Assembly: GCF_965228805.1 (NCBI RefSeq)
Contig: NZ_CBDDIE010000003.1
Span: 62,001 to 126,000 of the forward strand
Direction of reading: 5' to 3'
Source: JASBTN01 sp965228805
GTDB taxonomy: Bacteria; Pseudomonadota; Alphaproteobacteria; Rhodobacterales; Rhodobacteraceae
Length of the DNA stretch: 64,000 bases
Shown: positions 1-8,160 of the stretch, piece after piece
Numbering within the stretch: position 1 is the first letter of the stretch
Layout: the number at the start of each line of letters is the position of its first letter
The notes under the pieces: model-generated
What the model was told of the DNA's origin: nothing
The model's input: the letters and a program-made list of their open reading frames with translations, nothing else
Database searches by the model: none
Position numbers and translations under genes: made by a program

Positions 1-1001
1 GCTGGTTGCCGGCCGTGTCCACCTGGTGGAAATAGGGGTTGGCGACCAGCTTGCGGCCTTCGGCGCTCTCTTCGACCACGATGTGGCTTTCCAGGGTCGG
101 CACGACGGCGCGGCCCAGGGCCATGGCACGGTCGGCGTCCTTCAGAAGCGGGCTGGGCACGTCTTTCCAGTCGGACCCACCGTAGTAGAAATCCACCGCG
201 GCGGCGGCGTTTTCGAACCCGTGTTCCTGGGCCAGGGCCTCGGCGTTCGCGTTATACTTCGGCATGAACTGCGACAGGAAATGCTTGGGCTGGAACGGCT
301 GGCCGAAGTCGACGGCAAAGCGGTTCAGGATGCCTGGGGTCGGCACCGGGAAGGTGAAGCGCACGGTGGTGGCGTCCAGGGCTTCCACGTTCACCGGCTC
401 TCCCGCGAAGAGCCAGCGGCCGGGGGTGCTTTCGTAGACGTCGGGGTTCAGGATCAGGTCGTTGTACCAGAAGGCCACGTCCTCGGCGGTGAAGGCTTCG
501 CCATCCGACCACTTGTGACCCTCACGCAGGGTTAAGGTCAGCACGGTGTAGTCGGCGTTCCATTCCCAGGACTTGGCGATGTTCGGCACGACCGTCTGCA
601 GGTCGTCCGAGTAGCGCACGAAGTTCACGTGGCGCACCGACAAAAGGTCCGAAGTGCCCGATTCCGTGCCTTTCGACAGGCCGGTCAGCACACCGCCATA
701 GCTGCCGATCTTGGCATAGGGGGCGACGACCAGAGGCTCGGTCGGCAGACGGTCGGTGACGGCGGCCAGCTCGGCATTGCCATAGATGCGGGCGTTCAGC
801 TCGGCGATGGTCGGGTTCTGGTTGAAGCCCAGGTCGCAGGAAGCTTTGCTTTCGAACTCGGCCAGTTCGAACTGCTGCGGGAAATCCGAGGTCAGGCCGC
901 GCATGTCGGCAACGGTGGCGGCGGGGCAGTCGGCGGCTTGCGCGGTGGCGGCGAAGGCCAGCAGGGCAACGCCCGACAGAAGGATGGTCTTGGTCGTCAT
1001 G
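1..1001 (-). CDS. ABC transporter substrate-binding protein, family 5 (partial)
   Basis: The reading frame opens at the ATG at 1001-999 and runs off the left edge, giving about 333 residues. It begins with a Sec-type signal peptide (MTTKTILLSGVALLAFA, then an ATAQAA cleavage region). Around residues 160-185 the hallmark of the oligopeptide/nickel SBP_bac_5 family is readable: LREGHKWSDGEAFTAEDV followed by a tryptophan-rich stretch. Such proteins deliver a periplasmic solute to an ABC importer. A GGGAGC ribosome site lies about 6 nt before the ATG. The promoter side carries a palindrome (1087-1101) nearly identical to the one before phnW, so I infer co-regulation with the phosphonate genes and an organophosphonate or phosphonate-conjugate ligand. 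Permease and ATPase genes would lie outside the window. Confidence 0.88.
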
Positions 1002-1086
1002 AAAGTGCTCCCAGGCAGGTTTGACGTATTATCGACGCAGCCCTTGAACCCCTTTCATGTGACACAATTGTAAAATGGGCAAATCT

Positions 1087-1101
1087 ATAGCGTTTAGCTA
1101 T
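1087..1101. promoter_or_regulatory. Probable LysR operator upstream of the binding-protein gene
   Basis: The sequence is ATAGC-GTTTA-GCTAT, a palindrome with 5-bp arms containing the T-N11-A core typical of LysR-type boxes. It lies 85 bp before the start codon of the family-5 binding protein. Read on the minus strand with flanks it is TCATAGC-TAAAC-GCTATAGAT, matching the site at 5938-5952 everywhere except the two outer spacer positions. Confidence 0.65.
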
Positions 1102-1114
1102 GACTTTCCGATCT

Positions 1115-2392
1115 TCACGAAACTGTCACACAAGCGGTCAGGGCCGCGTCCAGCCGGGCGATGGCGAAATCCAGCTGCGCCCGGGTCACGATCAGTGGCG
1201 GCGTCCAGGTCAGGATGTTGCCCATCGTGGTCTTGAAGCTGAGCCCATGGGCCAGGCAGTGATCCAGCACGCGGCCCGCAAGCGCCGGGTCCGGGTCGCG
1301 CGTGCCCGGGTGGGTCAGCTCGATCCCGATCAGCAAGCCACGCCCGCGAATGTCACCAACCTGCGGGTGGCGGGCCTGTAGCCCGGCAAGGTGCTCCATC
1401 GTATAAGTCCCCATGGCGGCAGCGTTTTCTACCAGGTATTCGTCGGCAATCACGTCCAGCGTAGCCAGTCCGGCGGCGGCCATGACCGGGTTCTTTTCAT
1501 GGGTGTAATGGCCCAGCGCATGGTCCGGCGCGACATTCAGCCCCTCGCGCGCCACCACGGCGGCCAGCGGCAGGATGCCCCCGCCCAGCGCCTTTCCCAG
1601 CACCAGAATGTCCGGCTCCACCCGGTCATGGTCGAAGGCAAACATGCGGCCGGTCTTGCCCAAGCCGGTGGGGATTTCGTCAAAGATCAGCAGCGCGCCG
1701 TGATCATCACAGGCCGCGCGCACCTCGGCCCAGAAACCAGGCGGCGGGATATACGGGGCGGCGCGGGCGGGCTCGGCGATGACCGCGCCGATGTCGCCTT
1801 CACGCTCCAGCACATAGCGCACCATCTGTGCGCAGGTCAGGCCGCAGCTGTCCGGCGCGGAATGGCCATAGGGACAGCGGAAACAGGCGAAGGGCGCGAC
1901 ATGTTGATCGCCGGGCATGAGCGGCCCGACGGGGCCCGAGCGAAACATCCCGTCGCCGCCAACCCCGGCGGCGCCGAAGCCTGCACCGTGAAAGCTATCC
2001 CAGAAGCTCAGGGTCTTGTAGCACCCGGTGGCGGCACGGGCAATTTTCAGGGCAATCTCCACCGCGTCCGAGCCGCCGGTGGCAAAGAGCACGCGGTTCA
2101 GATCGCCCGGCGCAAGCGCGGCCAGACGTTCGGCCAGGGCCACGGCGGGATCACAGGTGAAACGTCGCGGGGCGAAGGGCAGCGCTTCCATCTGGGTGGT
2201 GATGGCGGCCTTGACCCGGGAATGGCCGTAGCCGATGTGATGCACATTGTTACCGTGAAAATCGAGCAACTGGCGCCCGTCCTCGGTCCACAGATAGGCG
2301 CCCTCGGCCCGGGTCACCGCCGCCATGGCCGGGGTCGACCCCGCCTGATGGATGAATGCCTGGGCATCGCGGGTCATCAGCGGCGGGGTCAT
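1115..2392 (-). CDS. pbfA: (R)-1-hydroxy-2-aminoethylphosphonate ammonia-lyase-like (class III aminotransferase fold)
   Basis: This is a 425-residue PLP enzyme of the class III aminotransferase fold. Visible signatures are FHGNNVHHIGYGH near residue 45, FATGGSDAVEIALK near 103, FDEIPTGLGKTGR near 237, and the PLP-binding lysine in VLGKALGGG (Lys267). In phosphonate clusters this family member is PbfA, which converts (R)-1-hydroxy-2-aminoethylphosphonate to phosphonoacetaldehyde, feeding PhnX. The assignment depends strongly on the phnW and phnX neighbours; by fold alone it could be a generic transaminase. It is the last gene of the operon, starting 11 nt after the hydrolase stop. A cysteine group (Cys170, 173, 183, 187) lies in its middle. 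Confidence 0.82.
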   Translation of the reverse strand: MTPPLMTRDAQAFIHQAGSTPAMAAVTRAEGAYLWTEDGRQLLDFHGNNVHHIGYGHSRVKAAITTQMEALPFAPRRFTCDPAVALAERLAALAPGDLNRVLFATGGSDAVEIALKIARAATGCYKTLSFWDSFHGAGFGAAGVGGDGMFRSGPVGPLMPGDQHVAPFACFRCPYGHSAPDSCGLTCAQMVRYVLEREGDIGAVIAEPARAAPYIPPPGFWAEVRAACDDHGALLIFDEIPTGLGKTGRMFAFDHDRVEPDILVLGKALGGGILPLAAVVAREGLNVAPDHALGHYTHEKNPVMAAAGLATLDVIADEYLVENAAAMGTYTMEHLAGLQARHPQVGDIRGRGLLIGIELTHPGTRDPDPALAGRVLDHCLAHGLSFKTTMGNILTWTPPLIVTRAQLDFAIARLDAALTACVTVS

Positions 2393-2403
2393 GGCGGATG
2401 TCC

Positions 2404-3879
2404 TCAGGTTTCGGCCCAGTCCCAGACCATGTGGCGCGCCAGGGTTTGGTCGGCGGCACGCAGACGGGCGGTCAGCAGCCCTTCGGCCATTGCCGCACGA
2501 CGCGAGGGCTGGACAGCGGCAAGGTTTTCAAAACAGCCCGGGTCGCGGGCGATGTTGAACAGAAGCGATCCATCCCGGGGGGTATGGACATAGAGGTGAT
2601 CGCCCGATCGCCAGCAGGCCATCACGCAATCATCCGGGTCATGGCCGTGCTGGTCATGGTCGCGGTAGTCGAACTCCCACATCACGCCCTTGCGCCAGTC
2701 GGAGTCTTCGCCGCGCGCAAAGGGCAACAGCGACGCGCCGTTCGGTACGGTTTCGGGTGCCACCCCCATGGCATCACAAAGCGTGGGGAAGATGTCGATG
2801 GCTGAGGTAAAGGCCTCGACCCGGCCCTGCCCCCCCTGCCCCGGCACCTTGAGGATCAGCGGGATATGATAGCTTTGCGCGTGGTAGCCGCCCTTGCCCA
2901 GCATCCAGTGGTCGCCCATCATCTCGGCATGGTCGGACGTAAAGACCAGGAGCGTATCCTCCCAATCCCCGCGCGCGCGCAGGGTCGCGATCAAGCGGCC
3001 GATCTGGGCGTCCACTTCACTCATCATGCCGTAATAGACCGCACGGATGCGGTCGAAGTCGCGCGGCGTGAGCTGATCGAGCCCGCCGGTCGCCTCGGCA
3101 ATGTAGTCGCCCAGGTTGGTGGTAGCGCGCTTGTGGCCGGGCATCGGGTGATGCGCCGGTTCCGCCGCCGCGCTGTCCGCGCGCAGATAGGCCGGGCCCT
3201 GGCCAGGCTCGTACATGTCATTGTAGGGCGCGGGGGCCGAGAAAGGCGGATGCGGGCGCAGGAAGGACAGGTGGGCGAACCATGGGCCGTCCTGCGTCTC
3301 GGCCCAATCCAGAAAGGCGCCGGTGAGGAAGGCAGTCTGGCTCTGCTCGGCCGTGAAGGCAGTGGGGGCATTCGTCACCAGCTCGCCCGGCTGCGGCGCC
3401 CCGGCTTGCAGCGCATGGTCTGCCGTCACGCCCTGATCCGCCAGCCAATCCAGCCAGGGGCCGTCGTCTTCTGGCAGGATCTGGCCCACCTCCATGCCCG
3501 GCAGCACACCCTCATAATTGGTGAGCGCCGGATCCGCCGGATCCAGCCCACGCGGATCGGGCGAGGTGTCGGTGTAGCCAAACAGCGTCGGCACATAGCC
3601 GCCCCGCCGGGCAGCCAAGGCGATATTGTCGAACCGTGCGTCCAGCGGCGTGCCATTGCGCACCACCCGTGTGTTCATCTGGTATTGGCCCGTGTACAGG
3701 CTCGCACGGGCCGGCGAACAGGGCGCGCAGGCAGCGTGGTGTTGGGTAAAGGTGGTGCCTTCCGCCGCCAGCGCATCCAGGTGGGGCGTCTTCACGATGT
3801 GACCCAGCGCCCCTAGGCATTCGCCGCGCCATTGGTCGGCGGTGATCAGAAGGATGTTGGGGCGCCGGGCCATGGTCAT
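2404..3879 (-). CDS. Phosphonate monoester hydrolase / sulfatase-family phosphodiesterase
   Basis: This 491-residue alkaline-phosphatase-superfamily enzyme has the sulfatase maturation motif C-S-P-A-R (Cys54 to Arg58), whose cysteine would be oxidised to formylglycine. The N-terminal metal site NILLITADQW, the TSDHAEMMGDH segment, and the LRPHPPFSAPAPYNDMY and GYTDTSPDPR stretches resemble rhizobial phosphonate monoester hydrolase more than ordinary arylsulfatases. Such enzymes cleave monoesters of phosphonates and also phosphodiesters. Its ATG overlaps the phnX stop (ATGA), so it is translationally coupled to AEP degradation. I infer that it releases 2-aminoethylphosphonate or its hydroxy form from esterified material such as phosphonolipid headgroups. 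An aryl or choline sulfatase role is the alternative. Confidence 0.75.
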   Translation of the reverse strand: MTMARRPNILLITADQWRGECLGALGHIVKTPHLDALAAEGTTFTQHHAACAPCSPARASLYTGQYQMNTRVVRNGTPLDARFDNIALAARRGGYVPTLFGYTDTSPDPRGLDPADPALTNYEGVLPGMEVGQILPEDDGPWLDWLADQGVTADHALQAGAPQPGELVTNAPTAFTAEQSQTAFLTGAFLDWAETQDGPWFAHLSFLRPHPPFSAPAPYNDMYEPGQGPAYLRADSAAAEPAHHPMPGHKRATTNLGDYIAEATGGLDQLTPRDFDRIRAVYYGMMSEVDAQIGRLIATLRARGDWEDTLLVFTSDHAEMMGDHWMLGKGGYHAQSYHIPLILKVPGQGGQGRVEAFTSAIDIFPTLCDAMGVAPETVPNGASLLPFARGEDSDWRKGVMWEFDYRDHDQHGHDPDDCVMACWRSGDHLYVHTPRDGSLLFNIARDPGCFENLAAVQPSRRAAMAEGLLTARLRAADQTLARHMVWDWAET

Positions 3880-4658
3880 TCTGCCTCCAGCTGGTCGATC
3901 AGGGCAGGCAGATCGGCGATCGTGTCGATCACGTGATCGGCGCCTGCGTCCTTGAGGATCTTGGTGGCGTTCTGGCGCAGCACGTCAATCTCGGCGGCAT
4001 CCATGGCGCCCAGCTCTTCCACCGTCTTGCCCACGGCATTGCCCGACAGGGCCAGGCCCACGGTCACGCAGCCCGCGGCCACGCCCTCGCCGATGCCCGG
4101 CGCAGTGTCGTCGACCTTGAGGATCGCGGACGGCGGATAGGCCACAAGGTCGACCATGCATTTGTACATGCCCAGGGGGCCCGGGCGGCCTTCGGGCAGA
4201 TCGTCGGAGCAGACCAGGTTGTCGGGCTCATAGCCCTGCGCAGCGGCGACCGGCAGCACGTTTTCCATGATCGAGCGGGTGTAACCGGTGGTCGAGCCCA
4301 CCTTCATGCCCTTGCCCCGCAGATAGGCCATCGTGTCCAGCGTGCCGGGGATCAGGTCGGCATAGTCGGCGGCGACTTTTTCATTCATCGGGACGAAGAC
4401 CTCATAGACCTTGTCCACGTCGGCGTCCGTCGGCGCGTCGCCGTATTTCTCTTCCCATTGGGCGGAGATCGAGGGCATGTCCATCATCGTGCGGATGTGG
4501 TCCCACTTCGCACTGCCCATGGGGCCGCGGGCCTCATCGATGGTGGCGGCGATGCCGAATTGCTCAAACGCCTTAACGAAAACGCCCATCGGCGCGAAGG
4601 AGCCGAAATCGACGGTGGTACCCGCCCAGTCGAATACGGCAGCTTTGAATTTGGTCAT
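3876..4658 (-). CDS. phnX: Phosphonoacetaldehyde hydrolase
   Basis: This HAD-superfamily enzyme (260 residues) cleaves phosphonoacetaldehyde to acetaldehyde and phosphate. The N-terminus carries the nucleophile motif VFDWAGTTVDFG (Asp10). Lys51 in GPMGSAKWDH fits the Schiff-base lysine of the family. Later come STTGYTR and the acidic KVDDTAPGIGEG motif. The frame extends upstream without a stop into phnW, but the start at 4658 is chosen because homology begins at MTKFKAAVFD and an AAAGGAC ribosome site precedes it. It starts 17 nt after the phnW stop and its TGA overlaps the next ATG, giving a tight operon. Confidence 0.95.
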   Translation of the reverse strand: MTKFKAAVFDWAGTTVDFGSFAPMGVFVKAFEQFGIAATIDEARGPMGSAKWDHIRTMMDMPSISAQWEEKYGDAPTDADVDKVYEVFVPMNEKVAADYADLIPGTLDTMAYLRGKGMKVGSTTGYTRSIMENVLPVAAAQGYEPDNLVCSDDLPEGRPGPLGMYKCMVDLVAYPPSAILKVDDTAPGIGEGVAAGCVTVGLALSGNAVGKTVEELGAMDAAEIDVLRQNATKILKDAGADHVIDTIADLPALIDQLEAE

Positions 4659-4675
4659 GGATGAGGTCCTTTCTT

Positions 4676-5866
4676 TCAGGCCGCCGCTTGCGGGGCGGAC
4701 AGGCGTTTGCGTTCTTTCAGCGCCACGGCGGGCGGGGTGGCATCGGCGACGCCCATTTCGGTCAGCGCTTCGCGGGCGGCTTGCACGACACGTTCCATCA
4801 CGGGCGCGTCCATCCGGCCGATGCAGCCGATGCGGAAACTGTCCACCACGGTCAGCTTGCCCGGGTAGATGATGAAGCCTTTCGCCTTCATCGCCTGATA
4901 GAAAACGGCGAAATCGAAGGCGGGGTCGGCAGGGCAGAAGAAGGTGACGATGATCGGCGAGAGCCAGGCGTCGTCCAGCAGCGTCTCGAAGCCAAGCGCA
5001 CGCATACCGACGACCAGGGTATCGCGGTTGGCCGCGTAGCGCGCGCCGCGCGCGGCCACGCCGCCTTCGTCCTGATGCTCGCGCAGGGCCTGAAGGAAGG
5101 CGGCGACCACGTGGGTGGGCGGGGTAAAGCGCCACTGGCCGGTCTTTTCCATCGCCGCCCATTGGGCGTGCAGGTCCAGGCTGAGCGAATGGCAATTGCC
5201 CTTGGCCTCTTCCAGCACCGTCTTGCGGGCCAGAACGAAACCAAAGCCCGGCACGCCCTCGATACATTTGTTGGCCGAGGAGACGACAGCGTCGAAGGGG
5301 AAGTCGGCCGCCTCCAGTTGCACCGCACCAAAGGCGGACATGCTGTCGATCAGCAGGCGGCGTCCGGCGGCGGCGGTGGCCTCGGCGATTTCCGCCAGTG
5401 GATTCAGGATGCCTGAGGAGGTTTCGCAGTGAATGGCCACAACATGGGTGATCGCTGGATCGGCGGCCAGGGCGGCAGCGACCTCATCGCCCTGTGGCGG
5501 CAGGTAGTCGCCCTTGTCGAGAAGCGTATGGGCACGGCCCAGGTAGGACAGCGTCTCGGCCGCACGCTTGCCATAGGCGCCATTGGCCAGCACCAGCGCC
5601 TCGCCGTCTTTCGGAATGAAGGACGACAGCATCGCCTCGACCGCGAATGTACCCGAGCCCTGCATGGGAACGCAGTCGAACGCCTCGCCCCCCGCGCCCA
5701 GCATGGCCAGAAGCCGCGCGCGCAGCTCGGCCGTCATGGCGCGAAAATCACCGTCCCAGCTGCCCCAATCGCGCAGCATGGCCTGTTTCACCGTATAGGA
5801 GGTCGTCAGCGGCCCCGGGGTCAGAAGATAGGGTTCGCCGTGATGGGGCGCAGGCAGATCGGGCAT
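4676..5866 (-). CDS. phnW: 2-aminoethylphosphonate-pyruvate transaminase
   Basis: PhnW moves the amino group of 2-aminoethylphosphonate to pyruvate, giving phosphonoacetaldehyde and alanine. The 396-residue protein shows YLLTPGPLTTS near residue 13, the MQGSGTFAVEAML cofactor-phosphate region near 68, IDSMSAFG near 173, and the PLP lysine in SSANKCIEGVPGFGF (Lys200). Length and motifs fit PhnW rather than alanine-glyoxylate transaminase, and the adjoining phnX supports it. It is the first structural gene of the operon. The palindrome at 5938-5952 lies 71 bp before its start and is probably the operator. Confidence 0.95.
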   Translation of the reverse strand: MPDLPAPHHGEPYLLTPGPLTTSYTVKQAMLRDWGSWDGDFRAMTAELRARLLAMLGAGGEAFDCVPMQGSGTFAVEAMLSSFIPKDGEALVLANGAYGKRAAETLSYLGRAHTLLDKGDYLPPQGDEVAAALAADPAITHVVAIHCETSSGILNPLAEIAEATAAAGRRLLIDSMSAFGAVQLEAADFPFDAVVSSANKCIEGVPGFGFVLARKTVLEEAKGNCHSLSLDLHAQWAAMEKTGQWRFTPPTHVVAAFLQALREHQDEGGVAARGARYAANRDTLVVGMRALGFETLLDDAWLSPIIVTFFCPADPAFDFAVFYQAMKAKGFIIYPGKLTVVDSFRIGCIGRMDAPVMERVVQAAREALTEMGVADATPPAVALKERKRLSAPQAAA

Positions 5867-5937
5867 GGGTCGGTCCTTGCAGAGCGGAATCTCACACGAA
5901 CCGGCGTATTTTCAAGATCAACACAAGACAAGTATCT

Positions 5938-5952
5938 ATAGCTTTTTGCTAT
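5938..5952. promoter_or_regulatory. Probable LysR operator upstream of phnW
   Basis: ATAGC-TTTTT-GCTAT is a palindrome with a T-N11-A core between the lysR stop (5977) and the phnW start (5866). With flanks on the minus strand it reads TCATAGC-AAAAA-GCTATAGAT, the same as the site at 1087-1101 apart from two spacer bases. Its place, about 70 bp before the first gene, suits LysR-dependent activation. Confidence 0.7.
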
Positions 5953-5976
5953 GATATCCAGACTGTAAGAAAACCG

Positions 5977-6870
5977 TCATTCAGCGATCATGTCCCCGGT
6001 GGTGGCCAGGAAGGCCTGCACCGCTGAGATGACCTTGCGCTCGGGCAGATAGACCAGGAACTGACCCGCCGCCATATCGCCATCCTCAATGTCGACCCGC
6101 GTGACACCGCGCACGCCCTCGACCTCGACGTCCAGCCCCACGCCAATGGCCACGCCCGCGCGCACCATGGACACGATGGTACCCCAGGAGCCAACCGCCA
6201 GGATGGTGGTCAACGGCACCCGGGCCAGGGCCGCGCGCGCCTCCAGCAGGCGACGGGTTGACGAGCCGACCTCGCGCTGGATCAACGGCTGGCCTTCCAG
6301 CTCGCGGATCGAAATCCTGCCGCGCGCAGCAAAGGGGTGATCTTCTGGCACGGCCAATACAATTCTCATGTCCCTGAGCCAGATGCCCGAAAGCTGCCCG
6401 GGCACTTCGCGCGCGGTCACGCAGGCCACATCAAGATCGCCCGCCTCCAGCCCCTTGATCAGATCGTCCGAGGCCATCGCACGCGCCTCGACCTTCACCG
6501 CCGGATAATCACGCATGAACCGGGTCAGGATCGGCACCGCCACCTGGTGGGTCGAGTACCCCACCCGGAGCTGACCGATCTCCAGCGCGCGGCGGCTGTC
6601 CAGCTCGCCCTCCAGTTCGTCGGTCAGCATCAGGATCGTGCGCAGGCGCGGAAGCAGCGCCTCCAGCTCGGGCGAGGGCACGGCGACATGGCCGCGTCGG
6701 TCGAACAGGCGCACGGCAAAGCGACTTTCGACCGATGTGACATGGTTCGAGACCGACGGCTGGGATACGCCCAGCGCCTTGGCGGCATCCGAGAAATTGC
6801 GGTTTGTCGCGACCGCTTCGATCGCCCGCATCTGGCCGAGAGAGAGGGACTTGCGTTTCACGGAGGCCAC
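5977..6870 (-). CDS. LysR-type regulator, probably of the phosphonate operon
   Basis: This 297-residue protein has an N-terminal winged helix-turn-helix (residues about 8-67), with NFSDAAKALGVSQPSVSNHV as recognition region and RLFDRRGHVAVPSPE following. A LysR substrate domain follows from about residue 90, with LRVGYSTHQVAVPIL and IQREVGSSTRR. It lies just upstream of phnW on the same strand rather than divergently, leaving a 110-bp gap that contains the palindrome at 5938-5952. LysR regulators linked to phnWX are known in other proteobacteria and usually respond to 2-aminoethylphosphonate or a catabolite. The ligand here is inferred. Confidence 0.88.
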   Translation of the reverse strand: MASVKRKSLSLGQMRAIEAVATNRNFSDAAKALGVSQPSVSNHVTSVESRFAVRLFDRRGHVAVPSPELEALLPRLRTILMLTDELEGELDSRRALEIGQLRVGYSTHQVAVPILTRFMRDYPAVKVEARAMASDDLIKGLEAGDLDVACVTAREVPGQLSGIWLRDMRIVLAVPEDHPFAARGRISIRELEGQPLIQREVGSSTRRLLEARAALARVPLTTILAVGSWGTIVSMVRAGVAIGVGLDVEVEGVRGVTRVDIEDGDMAAGQFLVYLPERKVISAVQAFLATTGDMIAE

Positions 6871-7272
6871 AGTGGCGAGGAGCTGTGCGAATGTCCAGAT
6901 ACCACAGCACCATCAGTTCGCAAGATCCAGAGCGTTGATCCGCAGCTGGCCAATTGTCTTGATCACCTTGAAGACTTGACCGTGACAGTGCTGCTTCTTC
7001 TCACCAAAGATCACGCGACTACCGGTTCTCGGCGGCCCCCGTCCCGTGCGAAGCGGAGAGCACAGGCAAAGGCCAGCATGGCGCAATTGTCGGCGACACG
7101 GCCGATGATCGCACTTTCGTTGCCAGTGGGGTTCCGGCGAGGCGCCTCATCTGACGCCACCCGGCATCCTGTTGAAGACAACAGCAGTGAGCTTTGCACG
7201 GATCAGTACTGATTTTCGCCTATTTATTGTCATTTGTTCGCTTTTTGTTCTGACTCAATCTATACTCCACCC
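6871..7272. other. Intergenic stretch at the left edge of the island
   Basis: About 400 bp without a convincing gene. Short open frames on both strands (for example minus 7011-7199) have no motif I recognise and may be remnants. The right end holds the SOS box at 7236-7250. The stretch separates core-like phosphonate genes from the accessory region. Confidence 0.5.
7236..7250 (+). promoter_or_regulatory. LexA (SOS) box, alphaproteobacterial type
   Basis: GTTC-GCTTTTT-GTTC is a direct repeat with exactly seven intervening bases, the known alphaproteobacterial LexA-binding form GTTC-N7-GTTC. It ends 22 bp before the ATG of the endonuclease III-like gene, where a repressor would cover the promoter. 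Confidence 0.72.
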
Positions 7273-8076
7273 ATGCAACTGAATCTGATCCCCGATGATC
7301 GAACAGAGCGTTTGACGATCATTCATAGTCGGCTCACTGAGCATTTTGGCCTACCCGAGCCTCGGCAGCCCCTCGACCCGGTGTCGCAACTGGTCATGGG
7401 TCTCATCGGCGGCCGAACACGCGGTGCGGTTTCGGCGACCGCGTTGACGCGTCTTCGGCTGCACTATGCGGATTGGGAGAGCCTTCGCGACGCGCCTGTG
7501 ACTGACATCGAACACATGATCTCGGGTGTCACATTCGCCGAGATCGAGGCGCCGTGGCTGAAAGCAGCGCTTCTTGAGATCACAGTGATGCGCGGCGCCC
7601 TTACGCTCGACTTTCTCGCAGCGCTCCCTGTCAGCGCGGCTCTAGCCTGGTTGGAGCGCCTGCCGGGTGTCGGACGCAAGACCGCCGCAACGGTCCTGAA
7701 TTTCAGCACACTCCGAAGACGGGCCCTTGTCATCGACACGCATCATTTACGGGTGATCACGCGCCTTGGATTGGTCGGGCACGGCGCCTCGATGGAACAG
7801 GCCTATGACCGATTGGCGCCGCTTCTTCCGTCAGACTGGAGCGCAGCGGAGCTTGACGCCCATCATCAGCTCGTGAAGCAACTCGGCCAGTGCCGTCCCG
7901 CCGTTCCGACCTGTTCCCCCTGCCCGTTGAACGACCTGTGTGCGGCCGGGAGAGCCGCATCGCAGCCCCACGGGAAAAAGCACCGAAGCGATGCGCAATT
8001 TGTTCGAAAGCCTTTTTTCCTTACTCCATCCGAGGTCTTCCGTGATCGTCCGACCTCTTCCGCTTTCCTGCAATAA
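7273..8076 (+). CDS. Endonuclease III-like DNA glycosylase/lyase
   Basis: This 267-residue HhH-GPD base-excision repair enzyme shows the helix-hairpin-helix LPGVGRKTA with catalytic Lys136, VIDTHHLRV with Asp155, and a [4Fe-4S] cysteine set C207-x6-C214-x2-C217-x5-C223. Both catalytic residues of a bifunctional glycosylase/AP lyase are therefore present. The ATG at 7273 is preferred; an in-frame TTG at 7234 would make the SOS box coding. The C-terminus extends about 40 residues past the cluster. It differs from typical Nth (LIGGRTRGAVSATAL instead of LSAQTTD) and probably is a second, damage-inducible paralogue. The TAA at 8074-8076 abuts phage sequence. Confidence 0.8.
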   Translation: MQLNLIPDDRTERLTIIHSRLTEHFGLPEPRQPLDPVSQLVMGLIGGRTRGAVSATALTRLRLHYADWESLRDAPVTDIEHMISGVTFAEIEAPWLKAALLEITVMRGALTLDFLAALPVSAALAWLERLPGVGRKTAATVLNFSTLRRRALVIDTHHLRVITRLGLVGHGASMEQAYDRLAPLLPSDWSAAELDAHHQLVKQLGQCRPAVPTCSPCPLNDLCAAGRAASQPHGKKHRSDAQFVRKPFFLTPSEVFRDRPTSSAFLQ

Positions 8077-8160
8077 AGTGTGTCAAACTACATCGAGCTG
8101 CCTGAGGCCACGCCGCAGCCGGTCGCTCGGCCGATCCGCCTTTGGAGCCGCTCATCATGA
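8077..8160 (+). pseudogene. 3' fragment of a phage tail protein X gene
   Basis: Directly after the endonuclease stop the same frame reads SVSNYIELPEATPQPVARPI then RLWSRSS and stops at 8158-8160. This matches the C-terminus of P2-type tail protein X, which ends in ELP...P...RLWD-like residues. Its TGA overlaps the ATG of the D gene as in intact tail operons. The N-terminal LysM-like part is missing, so it is a truncated remnant marking a deletion junction near 8077-8085. Confidence 0.6.

Noticed and set aside
3876..5267. 463-residue phnX with a long N-terminal extension
   Set aside because: The extra 200 residues are phnW read in another frame; homology and a ribosome site place the start at 4658.
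7011..7199. 62-residue minus-strand frame in the left island gap
   Set aside because: No ribosome site or recognised family; could be a remnant of something but cannot be supported.
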